From Bacteroidota bacterium (GTDB lineage: Bacteria; Bacteroidota; Bacteroidia; Chitinophagales; Chitinophagaceae): 64,000 nt of DNA. A model generated the notes under the pieces. It had not been told where the DNA came from, searched no databases, and saw only the letters and a list, made by a program, of their open reading frames with translations. The number at the start of each line of letters is the position of its first letter. Position 1 is the stretch's first letter. Positions 24,481 to 32,773 of this stretch are shown piece after piece. The translations under genes and the position numbers were made by a program. The stretch covers positions 124,001 through 188,000 of the forward strand of contig CANGEP010000002.1 in assembly GCA_947452905.1 (NCBI GenBank), written 5' to 3'.

Positions 24481-25663
24481 TCATTCAGAAAATTTTACAC
24501 AGGTTGCTAGCTATGATTATGTTATAGCAGGGGCAGGTTGTGCAGGGCTATCATTACTTTATTATCTATTACAATCTCCTGTTTTATCAACTAAGAAGAT
24601 TCTTGTCATTGATAAAACATTTAAAAAAGGGAATGATCGTACCTGGTGTTTTTGGGAACAAGGTGCAGGTATATTTGAACATTTAGTTTGTAAGCAATGG
24701 AACACTATTTCAATTCATGCTGCAAGTACTGAAAGTTTTTTGCCAACCCATCCATTTACGTATAAAATGATTCAAGGGCAAGATTTTTATGCTTTCGTAA
24801 TGGGGGAAGCCAAACAAAGATCAAATATTCACCTGCAAGAAGCTGCTGTTACTAATATTGAAACACAAGGCAGTAAGGCCTTTATCAAATGGGAAGGAGG
24901 GAGTGCGATAGCAGAAAAAATTTTTAGCAGTTTATTAACTGTTTCTCAATTACAAAAAATTAGTAAACATATTACTGAGGTTCCTTTTTTATGGCAACAT
25001 TTTAAAGGTCGTTTAGTAGAATTTGAGAATGCTATTTTTGAGGATACTACCGCAAAGTTAATGGACTTTAATGTGGATCAAAAAGGTGCTACTGGTTTTA
25101 TGTATGTTCTTCCATTAAACGCGCGTAAGGCCCTTATAGAATATACTTTGTTTTCCAAAGATATTTGTAATGAGAATGAATATAATGTCGAGTTGGATGC
25201 TTATATTCAAAAAAACTACCCATCCATGCAATACGTTATTCAACATACTGAATTAGGCGCTATACCAATGACACAGCAGGTGATGGCTAAAAGTAAGGAT
25301 CCTATTTACGTGATAGGAACTTTAGGTAATGCAGTAAAAGCAAGTTCGGGATATGCCTTTGCTTTTATTCAAGAGCAGGTAGCACAAATAGTTTCTCAAT
25401 TAGAAAAGGGGAATTCTATAAACACCGAAGTGCATACTACTAGGCATCAATTTTATGATGCCGTTTTATTATACATTTTAGCCAATGATAAAATGAGAGG
25501 GAGCGAAATATTTAGTCGTATTTTTGCTAAAAACAAAGCAGCCACTATATTTAAGTTTTTATCTAATACTTCTTCTATTTGGGAAGACATTAATATTATG
25601 CGTAGTTTACCTACCCAAATATTTTTACCAGCAGCCATTAAAGTGTTATTACGGCGGGCTTAA
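24473..25663 (+). CDS. crtY: Lycopene cyclase CrtY
   Basis: Flavoprotein-like lycopene beta-cyclase of 396 residues. It shows the nucleotide fold YVIAGAGCAGLSLLYYLL, the family motif NDRTWCFWE, and the later FMYVLPLN and GTLGNAVKASSGYAF segments. It would cyclise lycopene to beta-carotene, the substrate of the upstream hydroxylase. With crtI, crtB and crtZ it gives a complete route from geranylgeranyl diphosphate to zeaxanthin. The operon ends here, followed by tRNA-Arg. Confidence 0.93.
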   Translation: MDNHSENFTQVASYDYVIAGAGCAGLSLLYYLLQSPVLSTKKILVIDKTFKKGNDRTWCFWEQGAGIFEHLVCKQWNTISIHAASTESFLPTHPFTYKMIQGQDFYAFVMGEAKQRSNIHLQEAAVTNIETQGSKAFIKWEGGSAIAEKIFSSLLTVSQLQKISKHITEVPFLWQHFKGRLVEFENAIFEDTTAKLMDFNVDQKGATGFMYVLPLNARKALIEYTLFSKDICNENEYNVELDAYIQKNYPSMQYVIQHTELGAIPMTQQVMAKSKDPIYVIGTLGNAVKASSGYAFAFIQEQVAQIVSQLEKGNSINTEVHTTRHQFYDAVLLYILANDKMRGSEIFSRIFAKNKAATIFKFLSNTSSIWEDINIMRSLPTQIFLPAAIKVLLRRA

Positions 25664-25689
25664 TTGCTAATTTAGTTTTTCTAAATTTG
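25664..25689 (+). promoter_or_regulatory. Promoter of tRNA-Arg
   Basis: TAAATTTG at 25682-25689 is an exact -7 TAnnTTTG element, ending six bases before the mature tRNA 5' end. A TTG at 25664-25666 lies 15 bp upstream, slightly shorter than the usual spacing. The tRNA therefore has its own promoter, separate from the crt operon. Confidence 0.55.
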
Positions 25690-25695
25690 CTTATT

Positions 25696-25767
25696 GGCCT
25701 TGTAGTACAACGGATAGTATAAGAGTTTCCGAAGCTCCAGATCCAGGTTCGATCCCCGGCGAGGCCA
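25696..25767 (+). tRNA. tRNA-Arg (anticodon CCG, 25729-25731)
   Basis: The cloverleaf folds as acceptor GGCCTTG with CGAGGCC (one G-T pair), a D-arm GTAC/GTAT, an anticodon loop TTCCGAA, a 4-nt variable region and a T-loop TTCGATC. CCA is not encoded. Two A-C mispairs occur, at the top of the anticodon stem (25722 with 25738) and in the T stem (25743 with 25757). The tight upstream promoter argues it is still expressed. It reads the CGG codon. Confidence 0.88.
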
Positions 25768-25804
25768 CAAATGCCATCAACAAAGTTGCAAAATATTTAA
25801 TGGA

Positions 25805-25844
25805 GACAATGTCGAAAACTTGTTTTCGTAAATTGGCGAGATTA
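25805..25844 (+). repeat. 40-bp direct repeat, copy 1
   Basis: This stretch matches 26055-26094 at 38 of 40 positions (differences at 25827 and 25837), exactly 250 bp apart. The two copies bracket the tandem 80-bp repeats. It does not look coding. Confidence 0.85.
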
Positions 25845-25854
25845 AATATTTTTT

Positions 25855-25877
25855 CAAAACAAACTTTGTTTGTTTTG
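25855..25877. repeat. Hairpin-forming inverted repeat
   Basis: Arms 25855-25863 (CAAAACAAA) and 25869-25877 (TTTGTTTTG) are perfectly complementary around the 5-nt loop CTTTG. It sits just before the first 80-bp unit. A terminator role is not clear, because no T run follows. Confidence 0.6.
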
Positions 25878-25880
25878 ATA

Positions 25881-26051
25881 TTGGCTTTGAGTAAGTCCAA
25901 TATTTTGGGCAGACAGCCGAAGGAACTGAGTGCTGTCAGCCCCGGAGTTAATTTTATAAATTGGCTTTGAGTAAGTCCAATATTTTGGGCAGACAGCCGA
26001 AGGAACTGAGTGCTGTCAGCCCCGGAGTTAATTTTATAAATTGGCTTTGAG
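25881..26051. repeat. Tandem 80-bp repeat, two perfect copies plus an 11-bp partial
   Basis: Units 25881-25960 and 25961-26040 are identical, and 26041-26051 begins a third copy. Each unit contains a hairpin with arms GACAGC and GCTGTC (25912-25917 and 25932-25937 in unit one). Perfect identity points to a recent duplication. An open frame crosses the repeat on the minus strand but also runs antisense through the tRNA, so the unit is treated as non-coding. Confidence 0.92.
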
Positions 26052-26054
26052 AAG

Positions 26055-26094
26055 GACAATGTCGAAAACTTGTTTTTGTAAATTGGTGAGATTA
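26055..26094 (+). repeat. 40-bp direct repeat, copy 2
   Basis: Second copy of the repeat at 25805-25844, with two C-to-T differences. It ends 19 bp before the stop codon of the unknown gene at 26114-26503. Confidence 0.85.
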
Positions 26095-26113
26095 GCGACT
26101 GTAAATAGTTAGC

Positions 26114-26503
26114 CTATTTGGTTTCATAATAAGGAACTTCATCATTAGAGACTGCTTCCTTTTGTTGCCAGTATGCAAGGGTTACTATATGTCCATCAGG
26201 GGTATGTAAACTTCGGCCAAATACAGCATTGGTGGGATTAAATCTTAGGTCGGTTACGCCTACTGTAAATGTACTTGGTAGCACTGGTTCAGCTGTGGGT
26301 GCAGGCGCCGTTTCACCTTCTGCAACTGCTACCGCAGCTGGAGCGGCTTTAGGTGTAGGGCTTGCTGCTACCACCACCTGATATTTATTAAAAGTTAATA
26401 AATCTTTTAAAAATTGAACACGTTCAGGGCTTGCGTTTTTTTCAACGATAGAACATTTTATTGTATCTAACTCTTCAAACTCATGATTTTTATTGATAGC
26501 CAT
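26114..26503 (-). CDS. Unknown protein at the end of the nuo operon
   Basis: A 129-residue protein I do not recognise. It has a short charged N-terminal segment (about residues 1-45), an Ala/Pro-rich linker (about 46-78, PTPKAAPAAVAVAEG) and a C-terminal block with FTVGVTDLRFNPTNAVFGRS and HIVTLAYWQQKE. No signal peptide or membrane segment is seen, so it is probably cytoplasmic. It starts 11 bp behind nuoN on the same strand, so it is likely co-transcribed with complex I. Whether it acts with the complex is unknown. Confidence 0.75.
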   Translation of the reverse strand: MAINKNHEFEELDTIKCSIVEKNASPERVQFLKDLLTFNKYQVVVAASPTPKAAPAAVAVAEGETAPAPTAEPVLPSTFTVGVTDLRFNPTNAVFGRSLHTPDGHIVTLAYWQQKEAVSNDEVPYYETK

Positions 26504-26514
26504 AAAAAATTTAT

Positions 26515-27924
26515 TTAAAGTCCAATGCTTATTGAGTAAATATAATCATATACGACACTTGCTATACCTGTAACAATGATACCTGCCACACAAATAAACA
26601 TTGCTAATTTTGATATAGCAGGTATTGCTAATTGTTGAATAGGGCTTTCATTCTCGTCCATGAACATAGCTTTTACAATTCTTAAATAATAGTAAAATGA
26701 AATGACCATATTTAAAGCGGCGAAAATAATAATACCATAATTACCTTTAGCAGCACCTGCCATCATTAAAAATAACTTACCAAAGAAGCCTGCAGTGGGA
26801 GGTACCCCAGCCAAAGAGAATAATGCAATCGTTAATACCCATGATAATATTGGGTTTGTCTTATAAAAGCCTTTAAAGTCGGAAATATTCTCTTTGCCAG
26901 TTAAAGCACTTACTGTAGATACTACACCAAAGGCAGCTAAATTTGAGAAAATATAAATAAGTATAAAGTATAATAAAGAAGCAGCACCTGCTTGTGAACT
27001 TGCTGAAATGCCTACTAAAATAAATCCTACTTGTGCAATAGAAGAGAAAGCCAAGAAGCGTTTAAAGTTGTCTTGACGTAGGGCGAATAAATTTCCAATA
27101 AGAATAGTAGCAGCTGCCAATATCACTAGGAGTAAATACCAAGTATTTGCTATTGGGGTAAATACCTTGTATAATAAATTTACGAGTGTAAATAATACCG
27201 CCCCTTTGGAGATAACTGATAAAAATGAGGTAACGGCAACTGGGGATCCTTCGTAAACATCGGCCGTCCATAAGTGAAAAGGTACTGCAGATATTTTAAA
27301 AGCAAATCCTGAGAAGAATAAAATAAAGGCGAATAATTGTAAAGGATTGCCATTTATGTGGGCAGATAAAATGGAGAAAGTTAAAGTGCCTGAGCTTCCG
27401 TATAAAAAGGAGATGCCCAATAATAATATACTTGAAGAGAAGGCAGAAGATAAAATCAATTTCATGGCAGCTTCTGATGACTTTCGTTTTGTTAAATCAA
27501 AATTAGCAGCGGCAGCTAAAGGAATGGTGGACATTTCCAATCCTAAATAGAACATTAATAAATTACCGCTTGAAATCATAAAAAACATGCCTAATAAAGA
27601 GGTAAGTAATAGTAAATAAAACTCAATAACTTGTTTGTGATTTTTTAACCAAGCATATGATTGCATTGATATAATGAGTATCCCTAGATTTAGTAAGTCT
27701 TTTTCAAAAACAATTAATGTATTAGTGGTGAACATACCATTAAATAAATCACCTGCTTCATGGCAGCAGAATCCAAGCCCAAGATTTAGCAATAATCCAA
27801 AATTGATTAAGTTCATAATACTTTCATTGCTTCGATCTTTCCCTAATTTAATAAAGAGCAATAAAAATATAAGCAGTGTTAGTGCTAACTCTTGTCTTAA
27901 GTGGATGAATAAATTTTCTATCAT
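26515..27924 (-). CDS. nuoN: NADH-quinone oxidoreductase subunit N
   Basis: Antiporter-like membrane subunit of complex I, 469 residues and about 14 transmembrane helices. The proton-channel region is visible as FKISAVPFHLWTADVYEGSP, with the conserved lysine and glutamate positions, and LAFSSIAQVGFILVG. It follows nuoM by 38 bp, the largest gap in the operon. It works in proton pumping at the distal membrane arm. Confidence 0.95.
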   Translation of the reverse strand: MIENLFIHLRQELALTLLIFLLLFIKLGKDRSNESIMNLINFGLLLNLGLGFCCHEAGDLFNGMFTTNTLIVFEKDLLNLGILIISMQSYAWLKNHKQVIEFYLLLLTSLLGMFFMISSGNLLMFYLGLEMSTIPLAAAANFDLTKRKSSEAAMKLILSSAFSSSILLLGISFLYGSSGTLTFSILSAHINGNPLQLFAFILFFSGFAFKISAVPFHLWTADVYEGSPVAVTSFLSVISKGAVLFTLVNLLYKVFTPIANTWYLLLVILAAATILIGNLFALRQDNFKRFLAFSSIAQVGFILVGISASSQAGAASLLYFILIYIFSNLAAFGVVSTVSALTGKENISDFKGFYKTNPILSWVLTIALFSLAGVPPTAGFFGKLFLMMAGAAKGNYGIIIFAALNMVISFYYYLRIVKAMFMDENESPIQQLAIPAISKLAMFICVAGIIVTGIASVVYDYIYSISIGL

Positions 27925-27962
27925 TGTACTAATATTCTAATGTTTTCTAAAAGTTCAATTCT

Positions 27963-29444
27963 TTATTTTAGGGCCGTTATTTTTTCAATTTGTAACATAA
28001 TAACATCGGTGCTAGGCATAATTAAATGGTTAATTAAAAATGGTGCTAATCCAATAATTAAAATACCTGTTATTAAAAGTATTGCAGCTAATTTTTCATT
28101 CCAACTAGCATCGCCTAATAAGGCATGTTCTTCACTAATGGGGCCCATAATAGCTCGTCCAGTAGCGCGTAATATATATACTGCGGTTACAACAATGGAA
28201 GCGCCGGACAAAATAGTAGCTAAACGATAAGCCGCCTCTGGGTTTTGCCATGAGCCCATAAATACTGTCATTTCGGCTACAAAACCACTAAAACCAGGTA
28301 AGCCTAAAGAGCATAAACCTGCAATTACAAATACAGTACTTATAAAGGGCATCGCTTTTAATAATCCTCCTAATTGCGCAACCATACGAGTATGGGTTCT
28401 ACTATAAATCATGCCGATAGCTGCAAAGAAAAGGGCTGTCATTAATCCGTGTGATACCATTTGAATGACTGCGCCATTCATTGAAGTTTTATTAAGCATG
28501 CCAATACCTAAAATCACAAAACCACAGTGACTGATAGAGGAGTAAGCGTTAATATACTTTAAATCTGTTTGCATCATAGTGGCAAAAGCGCCATAGATGA
28601 TAGCTATAGTTGCTAGTAAAATAATAATCCAAGAATAAGCATGTGCGGCTTCAGGCATTAAAGCTGCAATACGTAAACAGCCGTAGCCCCCGAGTTTCAT
28701 TGAGATACCTGCTAGAAACATACTTGCAGCTGTGGGTGCGGAAGCATGACCATCTGGTACCCAAGTATGAAAAGGGAATAAAGCAGCAAATACACCAAAT
28801 CCTAAAAAAGCAAATGGGAAAAAGAATTTCTGAACGCCTACAGGTATTCCTTGTTGGCTAATTTGAACAATGTCAAATGTATTAGTATTATAGTATACCC
28901 CAAATAAGCCAACCATCACTAATGCAGAACCCGCCATTAACATTAAAGCCAATTTCATTGCACTCTTTGTTTTGTCGCCACTTCCCCATATACCAATTAA
29001 TAAAAACTTTGGTATTACCGCCACTTCCAAGAAAAAGAATAAAGTAAATAAGTCTAAGGAAATAAAAAATCCATATGCACCCATGCTTAGTAAAACTAGT
29101 AAGAAAAAATATTCCTTGCTTAATTTATCCATTGTCCATGAAACTAAAATTCCAGCTACTACAATTACAGAGGTTAATAAAATCATTGCCAAAGCAATTC
29201 CATCAATGCCAATATGGTAATTTATATGAAGTGCTTTAAACCAACTTTGGTTAGATTCAAATAAGTAAGTAGCCTTATTACCAGCCGCTTTTTGGTCGAG
29301 GTATAATTTTAAAGTCCAACCTGCTAATCCAAGCTGAGCCAATGCACCTGTTAGGCCAATGGTTCTTATTTGTTGCAAGCCCTTTGCCAGTAATATTAGC
29401 AATGCAGTAAGTAAGGGTATTAGTATAAGTAATGTCAAGTTCAT
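27963..29444 (-). CDS. nuoM: NADH-quinone oxidoreductase subunit M
   Basis: Antiporter-like subunit of 493 residues with about 14 membrane segments. Typical motifs are FPFHTWVPDGHASAPTAASM and the YSSISHCGFVILGIG segment. It lies between nuoL and nuoN in the normal order and is one of the three proton-pumping antiporter homologues. Confidence 0.96.
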   Translation of the reverse strand: MNLTLLILIPLLTALLILLAKGLQQIRTIGLTGALAQLGLAGWTLKLYLDQKAAGNKATYLFESNQSWFKALHINYHIGIDGIALAMILLTSVIVVAGILVSWTMDKLSKEYFFLLVLLSMGAYGFFISLDLFTLFFFLEVAVIPKFLLIGIWGSGDKTKSAMKLALMLMAGSALVMVGLFGVYYNTNTFDIVQISQQGIPVGVQKFFFPFAFLGFGVFAALFPFHTWVPDGHASAPTAASMFLAGISMKLGGYGCLRIAALMPEAAHAYSWIIILLATIAIIYGAFATMMQTDLKYINAYSSISHCGFVILGIGMLNKTSMNGAVIQMVSHGLMTALFFAAIGMIYSRTHTRMVAQLGGLLKAMPFISTVFVIAGLCSLGLPGFSGFVAEMTVFMGSWQNPEAAYRLATILSGASIVVTAVYILRATGRAIMGPISEEHALLGDASWNEKLAAILLITGILIIGLAPFLINHLIMPSTDVIMLQIEKITALK

Positions 29445-29464
29445 AATGTGTGCTTAATTATAGT

Positions 29465-31414
29465 TTATTTCCAGATATAGATAAATAAAATAGAAAGTGC
29501 TACCAAGCCACCAAAAAAGTACATGGCATAATTTTGAACCTTCCCAGATTGCAATCCTTTTATTAATTCGGCAACTTTTGCAGTTGTTTTCGCCAACAAT
29601 AACATAAAGCCATCTACTACATTTCGATCAAACCAAGCGATGGGTTGACCAATGAATGGGAAGACTATTTTTTTAGTAATAAAAATGTAGATTTCATCTA
29701 CATAAAACTTTTTATAGGCTGCTGTATAAAAACTACCAAAAGCATTTGTTACTTTAGCTGACTTCCCGTTTTGATTTTTATAAAAGCTAGCAGCCAAAAG
29801 AATTGCTAGTACAGACAAAATTACTGGTGCAATGGAGAATACAAGATCAATATGTGTTTCTAATGCGGCTCCATCGGATGTAACTAATTGAGAGAAGGGT
29901 ACAAAACCAACACATACAGCACAGGCTGCTAAAATCAGTAATGGCAATTTCATTACCCACGGACCTTCCCCATGTGACTCATGTCCATCATGGGCAGGAG
30001 AACTAATAGTAGCTTCTTTGCTCCAGAAGATAGAAAAATATAAACGGAACATATAGAAACTAGTTAAGGCTGCTGTAAATAAAGCAATTCCATAAATAAT
30101 TTTATTTTCATGAAAGGCGGCTGTTAAAATTTCTTCTTTGCTAAAAAATCCTGCAAATGGAGGAATACCTGCGATAGCTAAACAAGCAATTAAAAAAGCA
30201 ATATGCGTAATAGGCATTAATTTTCTTAAACCACCCATATCTTTCATCTCGTTGCTATGCACCATATGTATTACCGAGCCGGCACCTAAGAATAATAAAC
30301 TTTTAAAGAAAGCATGTGTAAATAAGTGAAACATAGAAGCCATATAACCCAATCCATTTTCACCCCCGTTCTTTGAAATACCAAGGGCAAACATCATATA
30401 GCCAATTTGCGACATCGTTGAATAAGCTAAAACTCTTTTAATATCGGTTTGTGTACAGGCAATGATGGCGGCAAATAAAGCAGAGGCAGCACCAACATAG
30501 GTAACAATTGCTAGCGCAGATTCATCCATAGAAAAAACTGGAAACATCCTTGCTACTAAATACACCCCAGCTACCACCATAGTAGCTGCATGAATGAGTG
30601 CAGACACTGGCGTGGGCCCCTCCATGGCATCTGGTAACCAAATATGTAAAGGGAACATGGCTGATTTACCAGCGCCACCCATAAAAATTAAAGTTAATCC
30701 CCAAGTAAGCATACTAGCACCCAAAAAGCTTGCAGAAGTGATGGATAAAAATTGAGTTGAATGTACCGAAGTGAATCTTTCAATTAATAATCCTATATCT
30801 AAAGTGCCTCCATAAAATCCTAATATTAAAATACCTATTAAAAAACCAAGATCTGCAAAACGTGTTACAATAAATGCTTTTTTAGAAGCTGCTACTGCAG
30901 AGGGTTTATTAAAATAATAACTAATTAACAAGAAACTAGATACCCCCACCAATTCCCAAAACATATATACCTGAAAAATATTAGCAGATAAAATCAAACC
31001 CAACATAGAGAACGTAAATAAAGAAAGAAAAGCATAGTAAGTAGCAAATCTTTCCTCTCCTTTCATATAACCTAAACTAAATACATGCACCATTAAGGAA
31101 ACCGAAGTAACTACCACTAACATCATTACGGAAATAGGATCCACCACTATCCCTAAGTCGATAGATACATTGGGTGAAAACTCCAACCAGGTATATTTTA
31201 AAGCTATTATTTTTTGATAAATGCCGTTTACTTTTCCGTCTATAAAGAAGTATTGTTTAGCTGCTACAAATGAAAGAATAGTAGCTGTTAATAAACTTGT
31301 TGTACCTAATAGACCTGCAATGCTTGATAAATATTTACGCCCAAATAACCCTAGTATAACAAAAGTGGCTAGGGGAAGCAAAGGTATCCAGAGTATATAA
31401 AAATAGTTTGACAT
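29465..31414 (-). CDS. nuoL: NADH-quinone oxidoreductase subunit L
   Basis: Largest membrane subunit, 649 residues, at the tip of the membrane arm. The antiporter core has FPLHIWLPDAMEGPTPVSAL and YSTMSQIGYMMFALG, and the C-terminal part includes the long lateral helix region with a histidine-containing loop (about residues 475-485). It begins 4 bp after nuoK. Confidence 0.96.
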   Translation of the reverse strand: MSNYFYILWIPLLPLATFVILGLFGRKYLSSIAGLLGTTSLLTATILSFVAAKQYFFIDGKVNGIYQKIIALKYTWLEFSPNVSIDLGIVVDPISVMMLVVVTSVSLMVHVFSLGYMKGEERFATYYAFLSLFTFSMLGLILSANIFQVYMFWELVGVSSFLLISYYFNKPSAVAASKKAFIVTRFADLGFLIGILILGFYGGTLDIGLLIERFTSVHSTQFLSITSASFLGASMLTWGLTLIFMGGAGKSAMFPLHIWLPDAMEGPTPVSALIHAATMVVAGVYLVARMFPVFSMDESALAIVTYVGAASALFAAIIACTQTDIKRVLAYSTMSQIGYMMFALGISKNGGENGLGYMASMFHLFTHAFFKSLLFLGAGSVIHMVHSNEMKDMGGLRKLMPITHIAFLIACLAIAGIPPFAGFFSKEEILTAAFHENKIIYGIALFTAALTSFYMFRLYFSIFWSKEATISSPAHDGHESHGEGPWVMKLPLLILAACAVCVGFVPFSQLVTSDGAALETHIDLVFSIAPVILSVLAILLAASFYKNQNGKSAKVTNAFGSFYTAAYKKFYVDEIYIFITKKIVFPFIGQPIAWFDRNVVDGFMLLLAKTTAKVAELIKGLQSGKVQNYAMYFFGGLVALSILFIYIWK

Positions 31415-31418
31415 AATA

Positions 31419-31733
31419 TTAGTATTTCATTTCGGTGGCGTCGTCCACATCAATAGAATTATGACTACGATATAAATTAATGATGATAGCAATAGCAACA
31501 GCAGCTTCGGCAGCTGCGATAGTGATAATAAATAAAGTAAAGAATAAGCCGTCTAAATTATCAGGGAACAAGTATTTATTGAAAGCAACAAAATTGATGT
31601 TCACGCTATTAAGCATGAGCTCTATAGACATTAAAAGGGTAATTAAATTACGACGTGTAAATAAGCCGTACATGCCTATAAAAAACAAGGCCGTACTTAC
31701 AAAAAGTATCTGAGTTAAGGGTATCTCTTGCAT
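31419..31733 (-). CDS. nuoK: NADH-quinone oxidoreductase subunit K
   Basis: A 104-residue, three-helix membrane subunit. The segment LLMSIELMLNSVNINFVAF carries the conserved membrane glutamate, and TIAAAEAAVAIAIIINLYR the second. It is separated from nuoJ by one base, so the two are probably translationally coupled. Confidence 0.95.
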   Translation of the reverse strand: MQEIPLTQILFVSTALFFIGMYGLFTRRNLITLLMSIELMLNSVNINFVAFNKYLFPDNLDGLFFTLFIITIAAAEAAVAIAIIINLYRSHNSIDVDDATEMKY

Positions 31734-31734
31734 A

Positions 31735-32280
31735 TTAATCCTTTTTGTTTAAGGTTTCCGATTCTATATTATTATTGGGTCTTAAGGCAATTACTATACA
31801 ACCTACCATGGCAGCAAGTAAAAGCATACTCACTGCTTCAAAGGGTAAAATAAAACCATGTGCAGTGGTACTTAGCATTTGAGTTCCAATTTCTGCAACA
31901 TTGGGGTTAAAAGGTTTTGCAGATGAAAAAGAAAAACCCTCGTAGTGCACAATTAAATTATGTACAAAGGCAGTGCCAAATAAAGCGGCTAAAGCGGAGA
32001 ATATTTTTTTACCAGCTTTTGGGCTATTCATTTCTTTGCCAGAATTCTGTGTTAAGAATATCGAGAAAATAATAAGTACAACAATGCCACCTACATAAAC
32101 AACAATTTGAATGGCTGCAATAAATTCAAGCTGCATCCAAAAATACAAGGCGGCGATACCTACTAGAGAAAAAAGCAACCAAATAGCTGAACGAAATATT
32201 TTTACCGTAGTAACGGCTAATATCCCTGCACTTAATATAAATGTAGAGATGGCATAAAATAGTATGGCTGATATATTCAT
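31735..32280 (-). CDS. nuoJ: NADH-quinone oxidoreductase subunit J
   Basis: Membrane subunit of 181 residues with about five helices. The conserved VVYVGGIVVLIIFSIFL-type segment, which bears the flexible pi-bulge helix in known structures, is visible. The start codon overlaps the nuoI stop by one base (TAATG). Confidence 0.94.
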   Translation of the reverse strand: MNISAILFYAISTFILSAGILAVTTVKIFRSAIWLLFSLVGIAALYFWMQLEFIAAIQIVVYVGGIVVLIIFSIFLTQNSGKEMNSPKAGKKIFSALAALFGTAFVHNLIVHYEGFSFSSAKPFNPNVAEIGTQMLSTTAHGFILPFEAVSMLLLAAMVGCIVIALRPNNNIESETLNKKD

Positions 32281-32756
32281 TATTCGATTCCCTCCTTTAT
32301 TTTAGAGCCTGGTTTGTTTAATACTTTTGTTAATTTACTTCTATCAAAAACGCTATGTTCAAAATTGGCCGACATTTTAATAGCGTCACTTGGGCAAGCG
32401 GTAATACATAAATTACAAAGTGTGCACATTTCTAAGCGGTAAATAAAAGCATCAATGGCTTTTTTCTTTTTACCTTCTGGCGTGATATCAAACTTGGTAA
32501 TTATTTTGATGGTTCCATTAGGACATGCCAATTCGCAAGCGGTACAACCTGTGCAAGTATGTTCATTATTCTCGTCGTGCGGCATTACTACTTCGCCTTT
32601 AAAACGATCTGCTAATTTTAAGGTAGCACGATTGTCTGGGTATTGCTCTGTAATAATTTCTTTTCCATGGGTAAAATAATAACCAGTCTTACGCATGCCC
32701 TTTAACAAGGAGCTTACGCCATTAAAAACGTCTGTTATATAGTCTTTCAAAAACAT
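32280..32756 (-). CDS. nuoI: NADH-quinone oxidoreductase subunit I
   Basis: Peripheral iron-sulfur subunit of 158 residues that passes electrons to NuoB. Both [4Fe-4S] motifs are intact: CTGCTACELACP and CTLCNLCITACP. In an enzyme lacking NuoEFG this subunit lies nearest the missing input module, so it is the likely point where an alternative donor would deliver electrons. Confidence 0.95.
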   Translation of the reverse strand: MFLKDYITDVFNGVSSLLKGMRKTGYYFTHGKEIITEQYPDNRATLKLADRFKGEVVMPHDENNEHTCTGCTACELACPNGTIKIITKFDITPEGKKKKAIDAFIYRLEMCTLCNLCITACPSDAIKMSANFEHSVFDRSKLTKVLNKPGSKIKEGIE

Positions 32757-32773
32757 ATGCTAATTCTTTATTA

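Noticed and set aside
25691..26059. Open reading frame of 122 residues on the minus strand
   Set aside because: Its C-terminal part is the antisense translation of tRNA-Arg and its N-terminal part is the tandem repeat. It has no family resemblance, so it is treated as spurious.
25805..26094. CRISPR-like array
   Set aside because: Only two 40-bp copies exist, and the material between them is itself a tandem repeat. There are no regularly spaced unique spacers and no cas genes.
25696..26113. Integration site of a mobile island at tRNA-Arg
   Set aside because: No integrase, no copy of the tRNA 3' end further along, and the next genes are the housekeeping nuo operon. The repeats do not match the tRNA sequence.
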